A DNA stretch of 15,202 nt. Source: an uncultured Lachnospiraceae bacterium (GTDB lineage Bacteria; Bacillota_A; Clostridia; Lachnospirales; Lachnospiraceae). The notes beneath the pieces were generated by a model, which was not told the DNA's origin, ran no database searches, and saw nothing but the letters and a program-made list of their open reading frames with translations. Position 1 is the stretch's first letter; each line of letters starts with the position of its first letter. Shown one piece after another: positions 6,825 through 13,892 of this stretch. The stretch lies in the NCBI GenBank assembly GCA_900553635.1, contig USDU01000036.1:1-15202 (forward strand). The letters run 5' to 3'. The translations under genes and the position numbers were made by a program.

Positions 6825-8420
6825 ATGAGTACAGTAAAAGATGCTATTTTAAATGGAAAAACATCCCTTGGTATTGAATTGGGTTCCACCCGTATCAAGG
6901 CGGTATTGGTGGATGAAAGCTACAAGGCTGTCGCAGTGGGCAATTTTGACTGGGAGAACCAGCTTCGCGACGGTATCTGGACCTATCCTCTGGATCTGGT
7001 CTGGAAGGGACTGCAGGGCAGCTTTGCTTCCCTGAAAGAGGACGTGAAGGAAAAATACGGCGTAGAGCTTACCAAGGTAGGTTCCATCGGAATCAGCGCC
7101 ATGATGCACGGCTATCTGGTATTTGATAAAGACGGAAAGCAGCTGGTGCCCTTCCGCACCTGGAGAAATACCATTACCGGTGAGGCTTCCCGGGAATTGA
7201 CCGAACTGTTCCAGTACAATATTCCCCAGAGATGGAGCATTGCCCATCTGTATCAGGCGATTCTGAACGGCGAGGAGCATGTGCCGGAGATTACTTTTAT
7301 GACCACGCTGGCAGGCTACATTCATTGGCAACTGACCGGAGAGAAGACGCTGGGCGTATGTGAAGCCTCCGGTATGTTCCCCATTGATACGGCGACCAAG
7401 CAGTTTAACGAGGAAATGCTGGATAAGTTCCAGGCAAAAATAGCGGATAAGGGCTTTGGATGGAAGATTCGCGAAATCCTGCCGAAGGTACAGAATGCGG
7501 GAGAGCAGGCAGGCGTGCTGACGGAAGCAGGCGCAAAGCTTCTGGATCCTTCGGGAACTCTGGAGAGCGGCATTCCCATGTGTCCGCCGGAGGGCGACGG
7601 AGGTACCGGAATGGTGGCCACCAACAGCGTAGCCCAGAGAACCGGTAACGTATCCGCAGGTACCTCTGTATTTGCCATGATCGTACTGGAGCATGACTTG
7701 AAGAAGGTTCATCCGGAGATTGACCTGGTGACCACCCCGGACGGCAGTCTGGTAGGTATGGTACACTGCAACAACTGTACCTCCGATCTGAACGCCTGGG
7801 TTGGACTTTTCCGGGAGTTCGCGGAGAGTTTTGGCATGAAGGTAGATATGAACGAGCTGTTCGGCACCCTGTACCGTAAGGCTTTGGAGGCAGATAAGGA
7901 CTGCGGCGGACTGCTGGCATACAACTATTTCTCCGGCGAGCATCTGACAGGCTTCGAAGAGGGAAGACCGCTGTTTGTCCGCACACCGGACGCGAAGCTT
8001 ACGCTGGCGAACTTCATGAGAGCACACCTGTATACAGCGCTGGGCGCTTTGAAAACCGGTCTAGATATCCTGTTTAAGGAAGAAGGCGTACAGGCAGACG
8101 AGGTCATGGGTCACGGCGGACTCTTCAAGACCAAGGGCGTAGGACAGAGCATCATGGCGGCGGCTATGGACGTTCCGGTTACCGTTATGGAGACCGCAGG
8201 AGAAGGCGGCGCCTGGGGTATTGCCCTGCTGGCAGCTTATATGAAAGAAAAGAAGGATGGCGAGAGCCTGGGCGATTACCTGAACAACCGGGTATTCGCA
8301 GGCGAGAAGGGCGAAACCCTTGACCCGGATCCGGAGGATGTAAAGGGCTTTGACGCGTTCCTTGCGCGTTACACAGAGGGATTGGCTATCGAGCGTGCGG
8401 CTGTGGAGCATCTGAAATAG
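6825..8420 (+). CDS. FGGY-family carbohydrate kinase (pentulose-kinase-like)
   Basis: Likely phosphorylates a sugar (ketose or pentulose) with ATP in the cytoplasm. The start is the ATG at 6825, 8 nt after GGAGG; the upstream GTG at 6810 overlaps the Shine-Dalgarno and is rejected. The N-terminal phosphate loop is [12 protein letters not shown] (16-27). [12 protein letters not shown] corresponds to the MHG substrate motif of xylulokinase and ribulokinase relatives. [13 protein letters not shown] contains the probable catalytic Asp (D258), followed by [11 protein letters not shown] of the second phosphate motif. [14 protein letters not shown] and [15 protein letters not shown] form the adenosine region. 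It is 531 residues, near ribulokinase-like length. It is monocistronic, with its own promoter and terminator, and no isomerase, epimerase or transporter sits beside it, so the substrate is unassigned. Confidence 0.88.
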   Translation: MSTVKDAILNGKTSLGIELGSTRIKAVLVDESYKAVAVGNFDWENQLRDGIWTYPLDLVWKGLQGSFASLKEDVKEKYGVELTKVGSIGISAMMHGYLVFDKDGKQLVPFRTWRNTITGEASRELTELFQYNIPQRWSIAHLYQAILNGEEHVPEITFMTTLAGYIHWQLTGEKTLGVCEASGMFPIDTATKQFNEEMLDKFQAKIADKGFGWKIREILPKVQNAGEQAGVLTEAGAKLLDPSGTLESGIPMCPPEGDGGTGMVATNSVAQRTGNVSAGTSVFAMIVLEHDLKKVHPEIDLVTTPDGSLVGMVHCNNCTSDLNAWVGLFREFAESFGMKVDMNELFGTLYRKALEADKDCGGLLAYNYFSGEHLTGFEEGRPLFVRTPDAKLTLANFMRAHLYTALGALKTGLDILFKEEGVQADEVMGHGGLFKTKGVGQSIMAAAMDVPVTVMETAGEGGAWGIALLAAYMKEKKDGESLGDYLNNRVFAGEKGETLDPDPEDVKGFDAFLARYTEGLAIERAAVEHLK

Positions 8421-8457
8421 ACAGTAAAACTTAAAACAGGGTGAAAATTTTACAGCG

Positions 8458-8494
8458 AAAAAGAGGAGACTGTCTGCGCAGCTCCTCTTTTTTT
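8458..8494 (+). terminator. Intrinsic terminator after the first FGGY kinase
   Basis: AAAAAGAGGAG (8458-8468) pairs with CTCCTCTTTTT (8482-8492). A further CTG/CAG pairing lies inside the loop region (8470-8481). The T-run spans 8488-8494. It sits 38 nt past the kinase stop. Confidence 0.92.
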
Positions 8495-8527
8495 AAACGG
8501 GATTATTACTTTCTGGGGAATCTGGTC

Positions 8528-8556
8528 TTGCCATTCAGATACTTTTTCGCTATAAT
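8528..8556 (+). promoter_or_regulatory. Near-consensus promoter for citrate synthase
   Basis: TTGCCA (8528-8533), a 17-bp spacer and a perfect TATAAT (8551-8556). The predicted start is near 8563, giving a leader of about 62 nt before the ATG at 8625. Confidence 0.88.
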
Positions 8557-8624
8557 TGAATAAAATGTCCGCTTAGTGTAGATATCCGTTGTTCGGAAGC
8601 GGACGCCGAGGAGGATATGAGAAA

Positions 8625-10022
8625 ATGAAGAAAGACGATGTGCTGGTAGATGAGAAATTTAACAAGCTGGTAGAATACAGCAGCCGTTCCGGAAAAATCG
8701 ACGTGCGGCTGTATGCGGATTATGATGTGAAACGGGGTCTGCGTGATTCCGGCGGAAAAGGTGTCCTGACCGGACTGACGGAGATTTCCGATGTGGTTTC
8801 CTTCGGCTATATCGATGGAGAGCGGGTTCCCATCGACGGCGAACTGTACTTCCAGGGCGTCAATGTGGAGGATCTGATCCGGGGCGAGGCCAACCGCCGG
8901 TTTGCCTTCGAGGAGGCAACCTATCTGTTATTGTTCGGAAAGCTGCCCACCAGACAGCAGCTTCATGAATTCATTGATTTGATCGGCATCTACCGGGAGC
9001 TTCCGGAGACCTTTGTCCGCGATGTTATCATGAAGGCACCCAGTTCCAATATGATGAATACCCTGCAGAAATGCGTGCTGACCATGTATTCCTATGATCA
9101 GAACCCGGAGGATATCTCCATCCACAATATCCTGAAACAGTCTCTGCAGCTGATTGCCCAGTTCCCGCTGTATTCTGTCTACGGTTATCATGCGTACCGT
9201 CATTATCATCTGAATAAAAGCCTGATTATCCGGAATCCGAAACCGGATCTGTCCACAGCGGAGAATATCCTGCGTCTACTTCGAAAGGACGGCCAGTATA
9301 CGGAGCTGGAGGCAAAGGTGCTGGATGTAGCCCTGGTGCTGCACGCAGAGCATGGCGGCGGTAATAACTCTACATTTACCACCCATGTAGTATCCTCGAC
9401 CGGTACAGATACCTATTCCGCGGTGGCGGCATCCCTCGGTTCCCTGAAAGGCCCCAAGCACGGCGGCGCGAACCTGAAGGTGCAGGAGATGTTCAAGGAT
9501 ATCAAGGCCCATGTGACCAACTGGCGGGATGAGACGATGATTGAGTCTTATTTGCAGCGGATTCTCCGAAAAGAAGCCTTTGACCGGGCAGGCCTTATCT
9601 ATGGTATGGGGCACGCGGTCTACACAGAGTCTGATCCCCGTGCGGTGATTCTGAAGGAGTACGCGAGAAAGCTGTCCGAGGAGAAGGGCCTGGAGGAAGA
9701 GTTTAACCTCTACGAGCGCGTAGAGCGTATCGCAGGCGACTGCCTCATGTCAGGCCGCAGACTCTTAAAGCCTGTCTGCGCGAATGTGGACTTCTACAGC
9801 GGCTTTGTATACAGCATGTTGGGTCTGCCGGAAGAACTGTTTACCCCGATCTTCGCGATTTCCCGTATCTCCGGATGGAGCGCGCATCGAATCGAGGAAA
9901 TCGTCAATGCGGGCAAGATTATCCGTCCGGCTTACAAGTATGTGGGGCACCATGTGCCTTATCTCGATCTGGATGAGCGGGAGAGCGCTTATGCGGAGGA
10001 AGAAGAGAATAAAGAGAAATAG
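8625..10022 (+). CDS. gltA: Citrate synthase (citrate/2-methylcitrate synthase family)
   Basis: Condenses oxaloacetate with acetyl-CoA (or propionyl-CoA in methylcitrate synthases) to enter the oxidative branch of the TCA cycle, here probably for glutamate supply. The start is the ATG at 8625, 9 nt after GAGGAGGA (8608-8615); the TTG at 8589 lacks such support. The catalytic triad is visible: H279 in GPKHGGAN, H330 in GMGHAVY and D389 in VDFYSG. DPRA (337-340) and the substrate-loop HAEHGGGNNST (H243) are also present. The protein is 465 residues, longer than the compact 370-residue type because of about 50 extra N-terminal residues (ADYDVKRGLRD). No aconitase or isocitrate dehydrogenase follows; the gene appears to be a single unit from its own promoter. 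Citrate versus methylcitrate specificity cannot be told from sequence alone. Confidence 0.95.
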   Translation: MKKDDVLVDEKFNKLVEYSSRSGKIDVRLYADYDVKRGLRDSGGKGVLTGLTEISDVVSFGYIDGERVPIDGELYFQGVNVEDLIRGEANRRFAFEEATYLLLFGKLPTRQQLHEFIDLIGIYRELPETFVRDVIMKAPSSNMMNTLQKCVLTMYSYDQNPEDISIHNILKQSLQLIAQFPLYSVYGYHAYRHYHLNKSLIIRNPKPDLSTAENILRLLRKDGQYTELEAKVLDVALVLHAEHGGGNNSTFTTHVVSSTGTDTYSAVAASLGSLKGPKHGGANLKVQEMFKDIKAHVTNWRDETMIESYLQRILRKEAFDRAGLIYGMGHAVYTESDPRAVILKEYARKLSEEKGLEEEFNLYERVERIAGDCLMSGRRLLKPVCANVDFYSGFVYSMLGLPEELFTPIFAISRISGWSAHRIEEIVNAGKIIRPAYKYVGHHVPYLDLDERESAYAEEEENKEK

Positions 10023-10028
10023 ATTATA

Positions 10029-10042
10029 GGCTGTGTACAGCC
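10029..10042 (+). other. Short hairpin after citrate synthase stop
   Basis: GGCTGT and ACAGCC are exact reverse complements separated by GT, starting 7 nt after the stop codon. The bases that follow are A-rich rather than T-rich, so this is not a standard terminator. It may be a weak 3'-end stabiliser, or coincidence. Confidence 0.35.
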
Positions 10043-10059
10043 GTAACAAATAAATAGTG

Positions 10060-10208
10060 CTTCGGAAACACGCAGATTTTCATGCTCCTCGCAGGCGGCT
10101 TATACGCATCTGACCGGCCAACTCGGACCCAAGGGTCCTCAAACAGGGCCTCCTTCAGATGCGAATAAGCCGTCTGCGAGGAGTAGGGAAATCTGCGTAT
10201 TCCCACAG
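10060..10208 (+). repeat. Large intergenic inverted repeat, candidate structured RNA or palindromic repeat element
   Basis: Arms 10071-10113 and 10155-10197 (43 nt each) are reverse complements without any gap: 38 Watson-Crick pairs, 3 G-U pairs when read as + strand RNA, and 2 mismatches. Weaker pairing continues outward to about 10060 and 10208, in register. The 41-nt loop region holds a smaller hairpin (GGACC 10125-10129 with GGTCC 10134-10138) and a GGCC/GGCC pairing (10116-10119 with 10147-10150). CCTCCTT (10149-10155), matching the 16S anti-Shine-Dalgarno, lies at the base of the loop. There is no T-run, so it does not look like a terminator. It fills most of the 277-nt gap between citrate synthase and the carboxypeptidase gene. 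I see no second full copy in the window. Confidence 0.8.
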
Positions 10209-10299
10209 GGTGAATTCTCTCTTCCCGCAGTACATAACGTATATTTTCCCCCACATCTTCATATGATCCAACAATCGGATAACGCACGGATGTGATACT

Positions 10300-11469
10300 A
10301 TGAAAAAATTCCTGTCCCTTCTGGTAGCTCTTATTCTGGCGCTGCAATTTCCGGTGATATCGGCCTGGGCGGAGGAAACTCCGGCGGATACGCTGGGGAT
10401 CTCGGCGCCTTCTGCGATCCTGATGGAAGCGTCCACCGGTACGGTGGTGCTGGAGAAAAACGCCCATGAGCAGCTGCCGCCGGCCAGCGTGACGAAGGTG
10501 ATGACGCTGTTACTTATTTTTGACGCCATTTCCCAGGGGAAAATCCATCTGGACGATACAGTGACCACCTCGGAGTACGCCGCGTCCATGGGCGGTTCCC
10601 AGGTGTTTCTGGAGGCCGGGGAAACCCAGAGCGTGGATACGATGATCAAGTGCATCTCCGTGGCCTCGGCCAATGACGCGTCCGTGGCCATGGCCGAGTA
10701 TGTGGCCGGGACGGAAAGCCTCTTTGTGGAAATGATGAATGAGCGCGCCAAGAGTCTGGGCATGAATGACACCCATTTCGTCAATTGCTGCGGTCTGGAT
10801 ACAGAGGGGCATGTGACCAGCGCCTACGACATCGCGCTGATGTCCCGGGAGTTGATTACAAAGTATCCGCAGATCCATAATTATTCGACCATCTGGATGG
10901 AAAATATCACCCACACCACGAAGCGAGGAACAGAAGAGTTCGGATTGACGAACACCAATAAGCTGATTCGCCAATACCCCTACGCCACAGGCCTGAAAAC
11001 AGGATCCACCAGTTTGGCGAAGTTCTGCGTATCAGCCACGGCGGAAAAAGACGGCATCGAACTGATAGCCGTGATTATGGCAGCGCCCGACCCCAAAGGC
11101 CGGTTTGCGGACGCTACAGCTCTTCTGAATTATGGCTATGCCAAGTGTACCTTGTACCGGGATACGGACGAACTGCCGCCGGTGGCAGTACCCGTGCGGG
11201 GCGGTGTGGAAGAGGAGATACTGGGAGAATACGGAACCCCCTTTTCCTATCTGAGTACTACGGGTCAGGACTTGACCGGAATCGAAAAAAAGTGGTATGC
11301 TAAAAGAGAAATCGAGGCTCCGGTAGAGAAAGGACAGCAGATCGGAAAGCTGGTTTATTATCTGGACGGCACGGAGCTTGGAAATGTGGAAATTACAGCG
11401 GCGGAAGCGATTGAGCGGGCGGATTACCTGCATTATGTGAAACAGAGTTTCGGCTGCTGGCTTTTGTAA
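10300..11469 (+). CDS. Serine-type D-Ala-D-Ala carboxypeptidase (peptidase S11, DacF-like penicillin-binding protein)
   Basis: Exported enzyme that trims the terminal D-Ala from peptidoglycan stem peptides, controlling cross-linking. A signal peptide is seen at about 1-24 (KKFLSLLVALILAL, with a probable cut after AWA). The active-site motifs are S63-V-T-K66, S123-A-N125 and K233-T-G235, all in correct order and spacing. A C-terminal beta domain like that of PBP5 follows (IEAPVEKGQQIGKLVYYLDG). The length, 389 residues, is typical for the family. There is no clear amphipathic membrane anchor at the C-terminus, only a short hydrophobic end. The Shine-Dalgarno is poor (GGA at 10288-10290), although no better start exists. 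Whether this is a vegetative or sporulation enzyme cannot be told. The next gene follows after 66 nt. Confidence 0.93.
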   Translation: MKKFLSLLVALILALQFPVISAWAEETPADTLGISAPSAILMEASTGTVVLEKNAHEQLPPASVTKVMTLLLIFDAISQGKIHLDDTVTTSEYAASMGGSQVFLEAGETQSVDTMIKCISVASANDASVAMAEYVAGTESLFVEMMNERAKSLGMNDTHFVNCCGLDTEGHVTSAYDIALMSRELITKYPQIHNYSTIWMENITHTTKRGTEEFGLTNTNKLIRQYPYATGLKTGSTSLAKFCVSATAEKDGIELIAVIMAAPDPKGRFADATALLNYGYAKCTLYRDTDELPPVAVPVRGGVEEEILGEYGTPFSYLSTTGQDLTGIEKKWYAKREIEAPVEKGQQIGKLVYYLDGTELGNVEITAAEAIERADYLHYVKQSFGCWLL

Positions 11470-11474
11470 GGAAC

Positions 11475-11500
11475 CGCCCGGAATATGAATTTCCGGGGCG
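11475..11500 (+). other. GC-rich hairpin between carboxypeptidase and second kinase
   Basis: CCCGGAA (11477-11483) pairs with TTCCGGG (11491-11497) across a 7-nt loop, extendable by two GC pairs with one bulged G. No T-run follows. It may attenuate or stabilise the transcript between the two genes. The role is inference. Confidence 0.4.
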
Positions 11501-11535
11501 TGAATTGATAAAGAGGAAGAAGGGAAGAGGTACAA

Positions 11536-13005
11536 ATGAATTTTCTGATTTTAGACGTGGGAACCTCCAGCATGCGGGGCATCCTGTTCCGTGGCAATGG
11601 AGAAATGCTTCATACAGTGCAGAAGACCTATCAGGTCATTACCCTGGATCATGGCTGGGTGGAGCAGAATCCGCTGGATTTTAAGGACCATATGACGGCG
11701 ATTGTAAAGGAGTCCGCTGCCTGGGCGGGGGAGCATGGAGAGTCCATCGACGCGGTGGCGATTACCTCCCAGCGTTCTTCGGTGATTCCGGTAGATGAGA
11801 ACGGCAATCACCTGGGCAACGCGCAGATGTGGCAGGATAAGCGTACTGTGCCCATGTGCAGGGCCATGGAGGAGCACCACAGGGAGATCTTCAAGCTCTG
11901 CGGTTCCCGGGTCAATCCGGTGTTCTCCGGCGCGAAGATGAAGTGGATGCGGCAGAATCAGCCGGATTTATATGAGAAGGCTTACAAGCTGACCGTGATT
12001 CCGGATTATCTGGTGTATCATATGACAGGAGAGTTCGCTACAGACTGGACCTACGGCAGCCGTTCCCTTCTGATGAACCTGAAGACCTGCCAGTGGGACG
12101 ACCGGCTTCTGGAGCTTTTTGAGGTGGATAAGGAAAAGCTCTGCGAGCTCCACGCGCCGGGCAGCATTCTGGGACGGACCACAAAGGCATTTGCGGAGGA
12201 GACAGGACTTGCCGAGAGAACGCCGGTCATCAGCGCAGGCGGCGATCAGCAGTGCGGTATGCTGGGCCAGGGCGTGGTAAAGGACGGCCAAGTATCCCTG
12301 ACGTTGGGTACGGGCGGCTTCCTTCTGACCACCTGTAAGGAAGTGCCGGAGAACCTGGACTGGGACGTGGTATGCAATGCTTCTTCGGCAGCAGGTAACT
12401 ATATCCTGGAGGCCAATATGCTGACCTGCACCTCCGCCATGGAGTGGTGCAAGCGAAATTTCTTCCGGGAGGAGACGGACTTTTACGGCAAGCTTGACGA
12501 TATCCTGAACGGCATTCCGGCGGGCTCCCATGGCTGCATGGCGCTGCCTTATTTCCAGGGACGGTCCACGCCGGACTGGAACAGCGAGGCCACTGCGGAG
12601 TTCGCAGGACTGACTCTCGGCACTACGAGAGAGGACATGCTGAAGGCGTTGCTGGAGGGCATCTGCATGGAGATTGGCAATAATATCGCTTCTTTTGAGA
12701 AGTATGTGCCCCTCCACAAGATCCTCATCAACGGCGGCCTCTCCAAGTGCGAGGCCTTCAACCAGATGCAGGCCGATATTTACGGCAAGCCGGTCATCCG
12801 CATGGACAACGCCGAGAGTACTGCCATCGGCGCCCTGATGGTAGCCACCGTCACCATGGGCGAGTACGCCGACGTGGCCGAGGCTTTCGACAAGATCCGC
12901 GAGGGTACAGGCTCCAAGGAGTATACGGTAAATGCGGAGAAGCACGCGGTATATGAGGAGCTGCGGGCGAAGATGAATGAGAGATATCAGCGGGAGAACG
13001 GGTAA
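11536..13005 (+). CDS. FGGY-family carbohydrate kinase (glycerol/polyol-kinase-like)
   Basis: ATP-dependent kinase of a small polyol or sugar. The phosphate loop is DVGTSSMRGILF (7-18). SQRSSVIPVD (78-87) and MWQDKR (98-103) align with the glycerol-binding NQRETT and W-QDRR segments of GlpK, and GGDQQCGMLGQG contains the catalytic Asp (D237). LTLGTGGF is the second phosphate motif and INGGLSKCEAF (398-408) the adenosine region. At the position of the GlpK glycerol-binding Glu in NQRET, this protein has Ser (S81), so glycerol itself is doubtful. The length, 489 residues, is normal. The start has AGAGG 5 nt upstream. It follows the carboxypeptidase gene after 66 nt without a terminator and has no sugar-pathway neighbours. 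It is clearly distinct from the other FGGY kinase in this window. Confidence 0.88.
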   Translation: MNFLILDVGTSSMRGILFRGNGEMLHTVQKTYQVITLDHGWVEQNPLDFKDHMTAIVKESAAWAGEHGESIDAVAITSQRSSVIPVDENGNHLGNAQMWQDKRTVPMCRAMEEHHREIFKLCGSRVNPVFSGAKMKWMRQNQPDLYEKAYKLTVIPDYLVYHMTGEFATDWTYGSRSLLMNLKTCQWDDRLLELFEVDKEKLCELHAPGSILGRTTKAFAEETGLAERTPVISAGGDQQCGMLGQGVVKDGQVSLTLGTGGFLLTTCKEVPENLDWDVVCNASSAAGNYILEANMLTCTSAMEWCKRNFFREETDFYGKLDDILNGIPAGSHGCMALPYFQGRSTPDWNSEATAEFAGLTLGTTREDMLKALLEGICMEIGNNIASFEKYVPLHKILINGGLSKCEAFNQMQADIYGKPVIRMDNAESTAIGALMVATVTMGEYADVAEAFDKIREGTGSKEYTVNAEKHAVYEELRAKMNERYQRENG

Positions 13006-13052
13006 AATACATTACGGTCTCGGATGCGGGGCATGAAAAATTTTCTTGCAGA

Positions 13053-13081
13053 TTGCATTTCCCGGAGAAATATGGTAATCT
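13053..13081 (+). promoter_or_regulatory. Candidate promoter directly abutting the metallophosphoesterase start
   Basis: TTGCAT (13053-13058), a 17-bp spacer and TAATCT (13076-13081). The predicted transcription start falls at about 13087-13089, on or beside the ATG at 13088. No Shine-Dalgarno sits at a usable distance (the nearest GGAG is 20 nt away). This would give a leaderless mRNA. Both hexamers are imperfect, so the call is tentative. Confidence 0.5.
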
Positions 13082-13087
13082 AACAGC

Positions 13088-13891
13088 ATGTCTGATTTTA
13101 AAATTTTTGAATACGAAATAAATACAGCAAAGCTTCCGGCCGGTTCTACTGGGCCGGTCTTTGTTATGCTTGCGGATCTTCATAATTTCAGCTATGGGGA
13201 AGGCAATGAGCGGCTGGCTGAGGCGATTTTCGCCCAGGAACCGGACGCGGTGCTGGTGGCGGGCGATCTGCCGGTGGGCAGGCCAGGCGCGGATTTCACG
13301 CCGGCGCTGGAGCTGATAAGGCGGCTCCGGGAGGGCGGACTTCCGATCTTCTATGGCAACGGCAACCATGAGTACCGCATGCGCCTGCACCCGGAGCTCT
13401 ATGGAAACATGTATACAGAATACACGGCGGCCCTTAGAGAGTACGGCGTGAAGCCTCTGGAAAATGAAAAGGTCTCCTTTTCCGCTAAGGGTCTTGACAT
13501 GGATATCTACGGCTACGAGCTGCCCGAGTTCTATTATAAGAAATTTTGCAGAGCCATTTTCCGTCAGGAGGATCTGGAGAAGGCCATCGGACGCCCCGAT
13601 CCGACGAAGTTCAATATCCTGCTGGCTCACAACCCCATCTATTTTGACAGCTACGCCTGGTGGGGCGCGGATCTGACCGTATCCGGTCATCTGCACGGCG
13701 GTATCATAAGGATTCCGGGCATCGGCGGGATCATCACGCCCCAGGCGAAATTATTTCCCAGGTATGACGCGGGGAAGTTTAAAAAGAATGGAAAGAACCT
13801 GGTGGTAAGCCGGGGCCTGGGCACGCATACAGTGAATATACGGATCTTTAATCCGGCAGAGCTGTCGGTGATTCGTCTGAAGGGAGAATAA
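13088..13891 (+). CDS. Calcineurin-like metallophosphoesterase
   Basis: Two-metal phosphoesterase. The complete motif set is present: D30-x-H32 (LADLHN), G-D60 (VAGDLP), GNGNHE (N93, H94), H181 (LAHNP) and GHLHGG (H201, H203). It is 267 residues, in the range of the YkuE/YaeI-like group, but no signal peptide or membrane segment is visible, so it is probably cytoplasmic. The substrate is unknown; relatives include phosphodiesterases for nucleotides and lipid-linked phosphates. Translation start: no Shine-Dalgarno near the ATG at 13088, and a possible promoter lies right against it. The stop is separated by one base from the scpA ATG, so these genes are almost certainly co-transcribed and the scpA Shine-Dalgarno lies inside this gene. 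A functional link to chromosome segregation is only suggested by position. Confidence 0.9.
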   Translation: MSDFKIFEYEINTAKLPAGSTGPVFVMLADLHNFSYGEGNERLAEAIFAQEPDAVLVAGDLPVGRPGADFTPALELIRRLREGGLPIFYGNGNHEYRMRLHPELYGNMYTEYTAALREYGVKPLENEKVSFSAKGLDMDIYGYELPEFYYKKFCRAIFRQEDLEKAIGRPDPTKFNILLAHNPIYFDSYAWWGADLTVSGHLHGGIIRIPGIGGIITPQAKLFPRYDAGKFKKNGKNLVVSRGLGTHTVNIRIFNPAELSVIRLKGE

Positions 13892-13892
13892 C

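Noticed and set aside
6849..8027. Long minus-strand open frame (392 codons) opposite the first FGGY kinase
   Set aside because: It is the antisense shadow of a well-supported gene, with Cys/His/Gln-rich, low-plausibility sequence and no recognisable domain.
8589..8624. Alternative TTG start for citrate synthase
   Set aside because: No ribosome site stands before it. The ATG at 8625 has GAGGAGGA 9 nt upstream.
8617..8628. Three-codon ORF ATGAGAAAATGA overlapping the citrate synthase start
   Set aside because: It lies only 1 nt after the Shine-Dalgarno, too close for initiation, so probably coincidental.
10083..10154. Possible minus-strand leader peptide: AAGGAGG in the hairpin loop followed by a TTG frame of 17 codons
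   Set aside because: A non-ATG start, a very short peptide and no downstream minus-strand gene. The AAGGAGG is better explained as the complement of the loop motif.
10288..10300. Leaderless start or promoter (GATACT) directly before the carboxypeptidase ATG
   Set aside because: The -10-like box touches the ATG, so transcription would begin inside the signal peptide. No supporting -35 was found.
11968..12945. Long minus-strand open frame (325 codons) opposite the second FGGY kinase
   Set aside because: A shadow of the kinase codon pattern, with no family motif.
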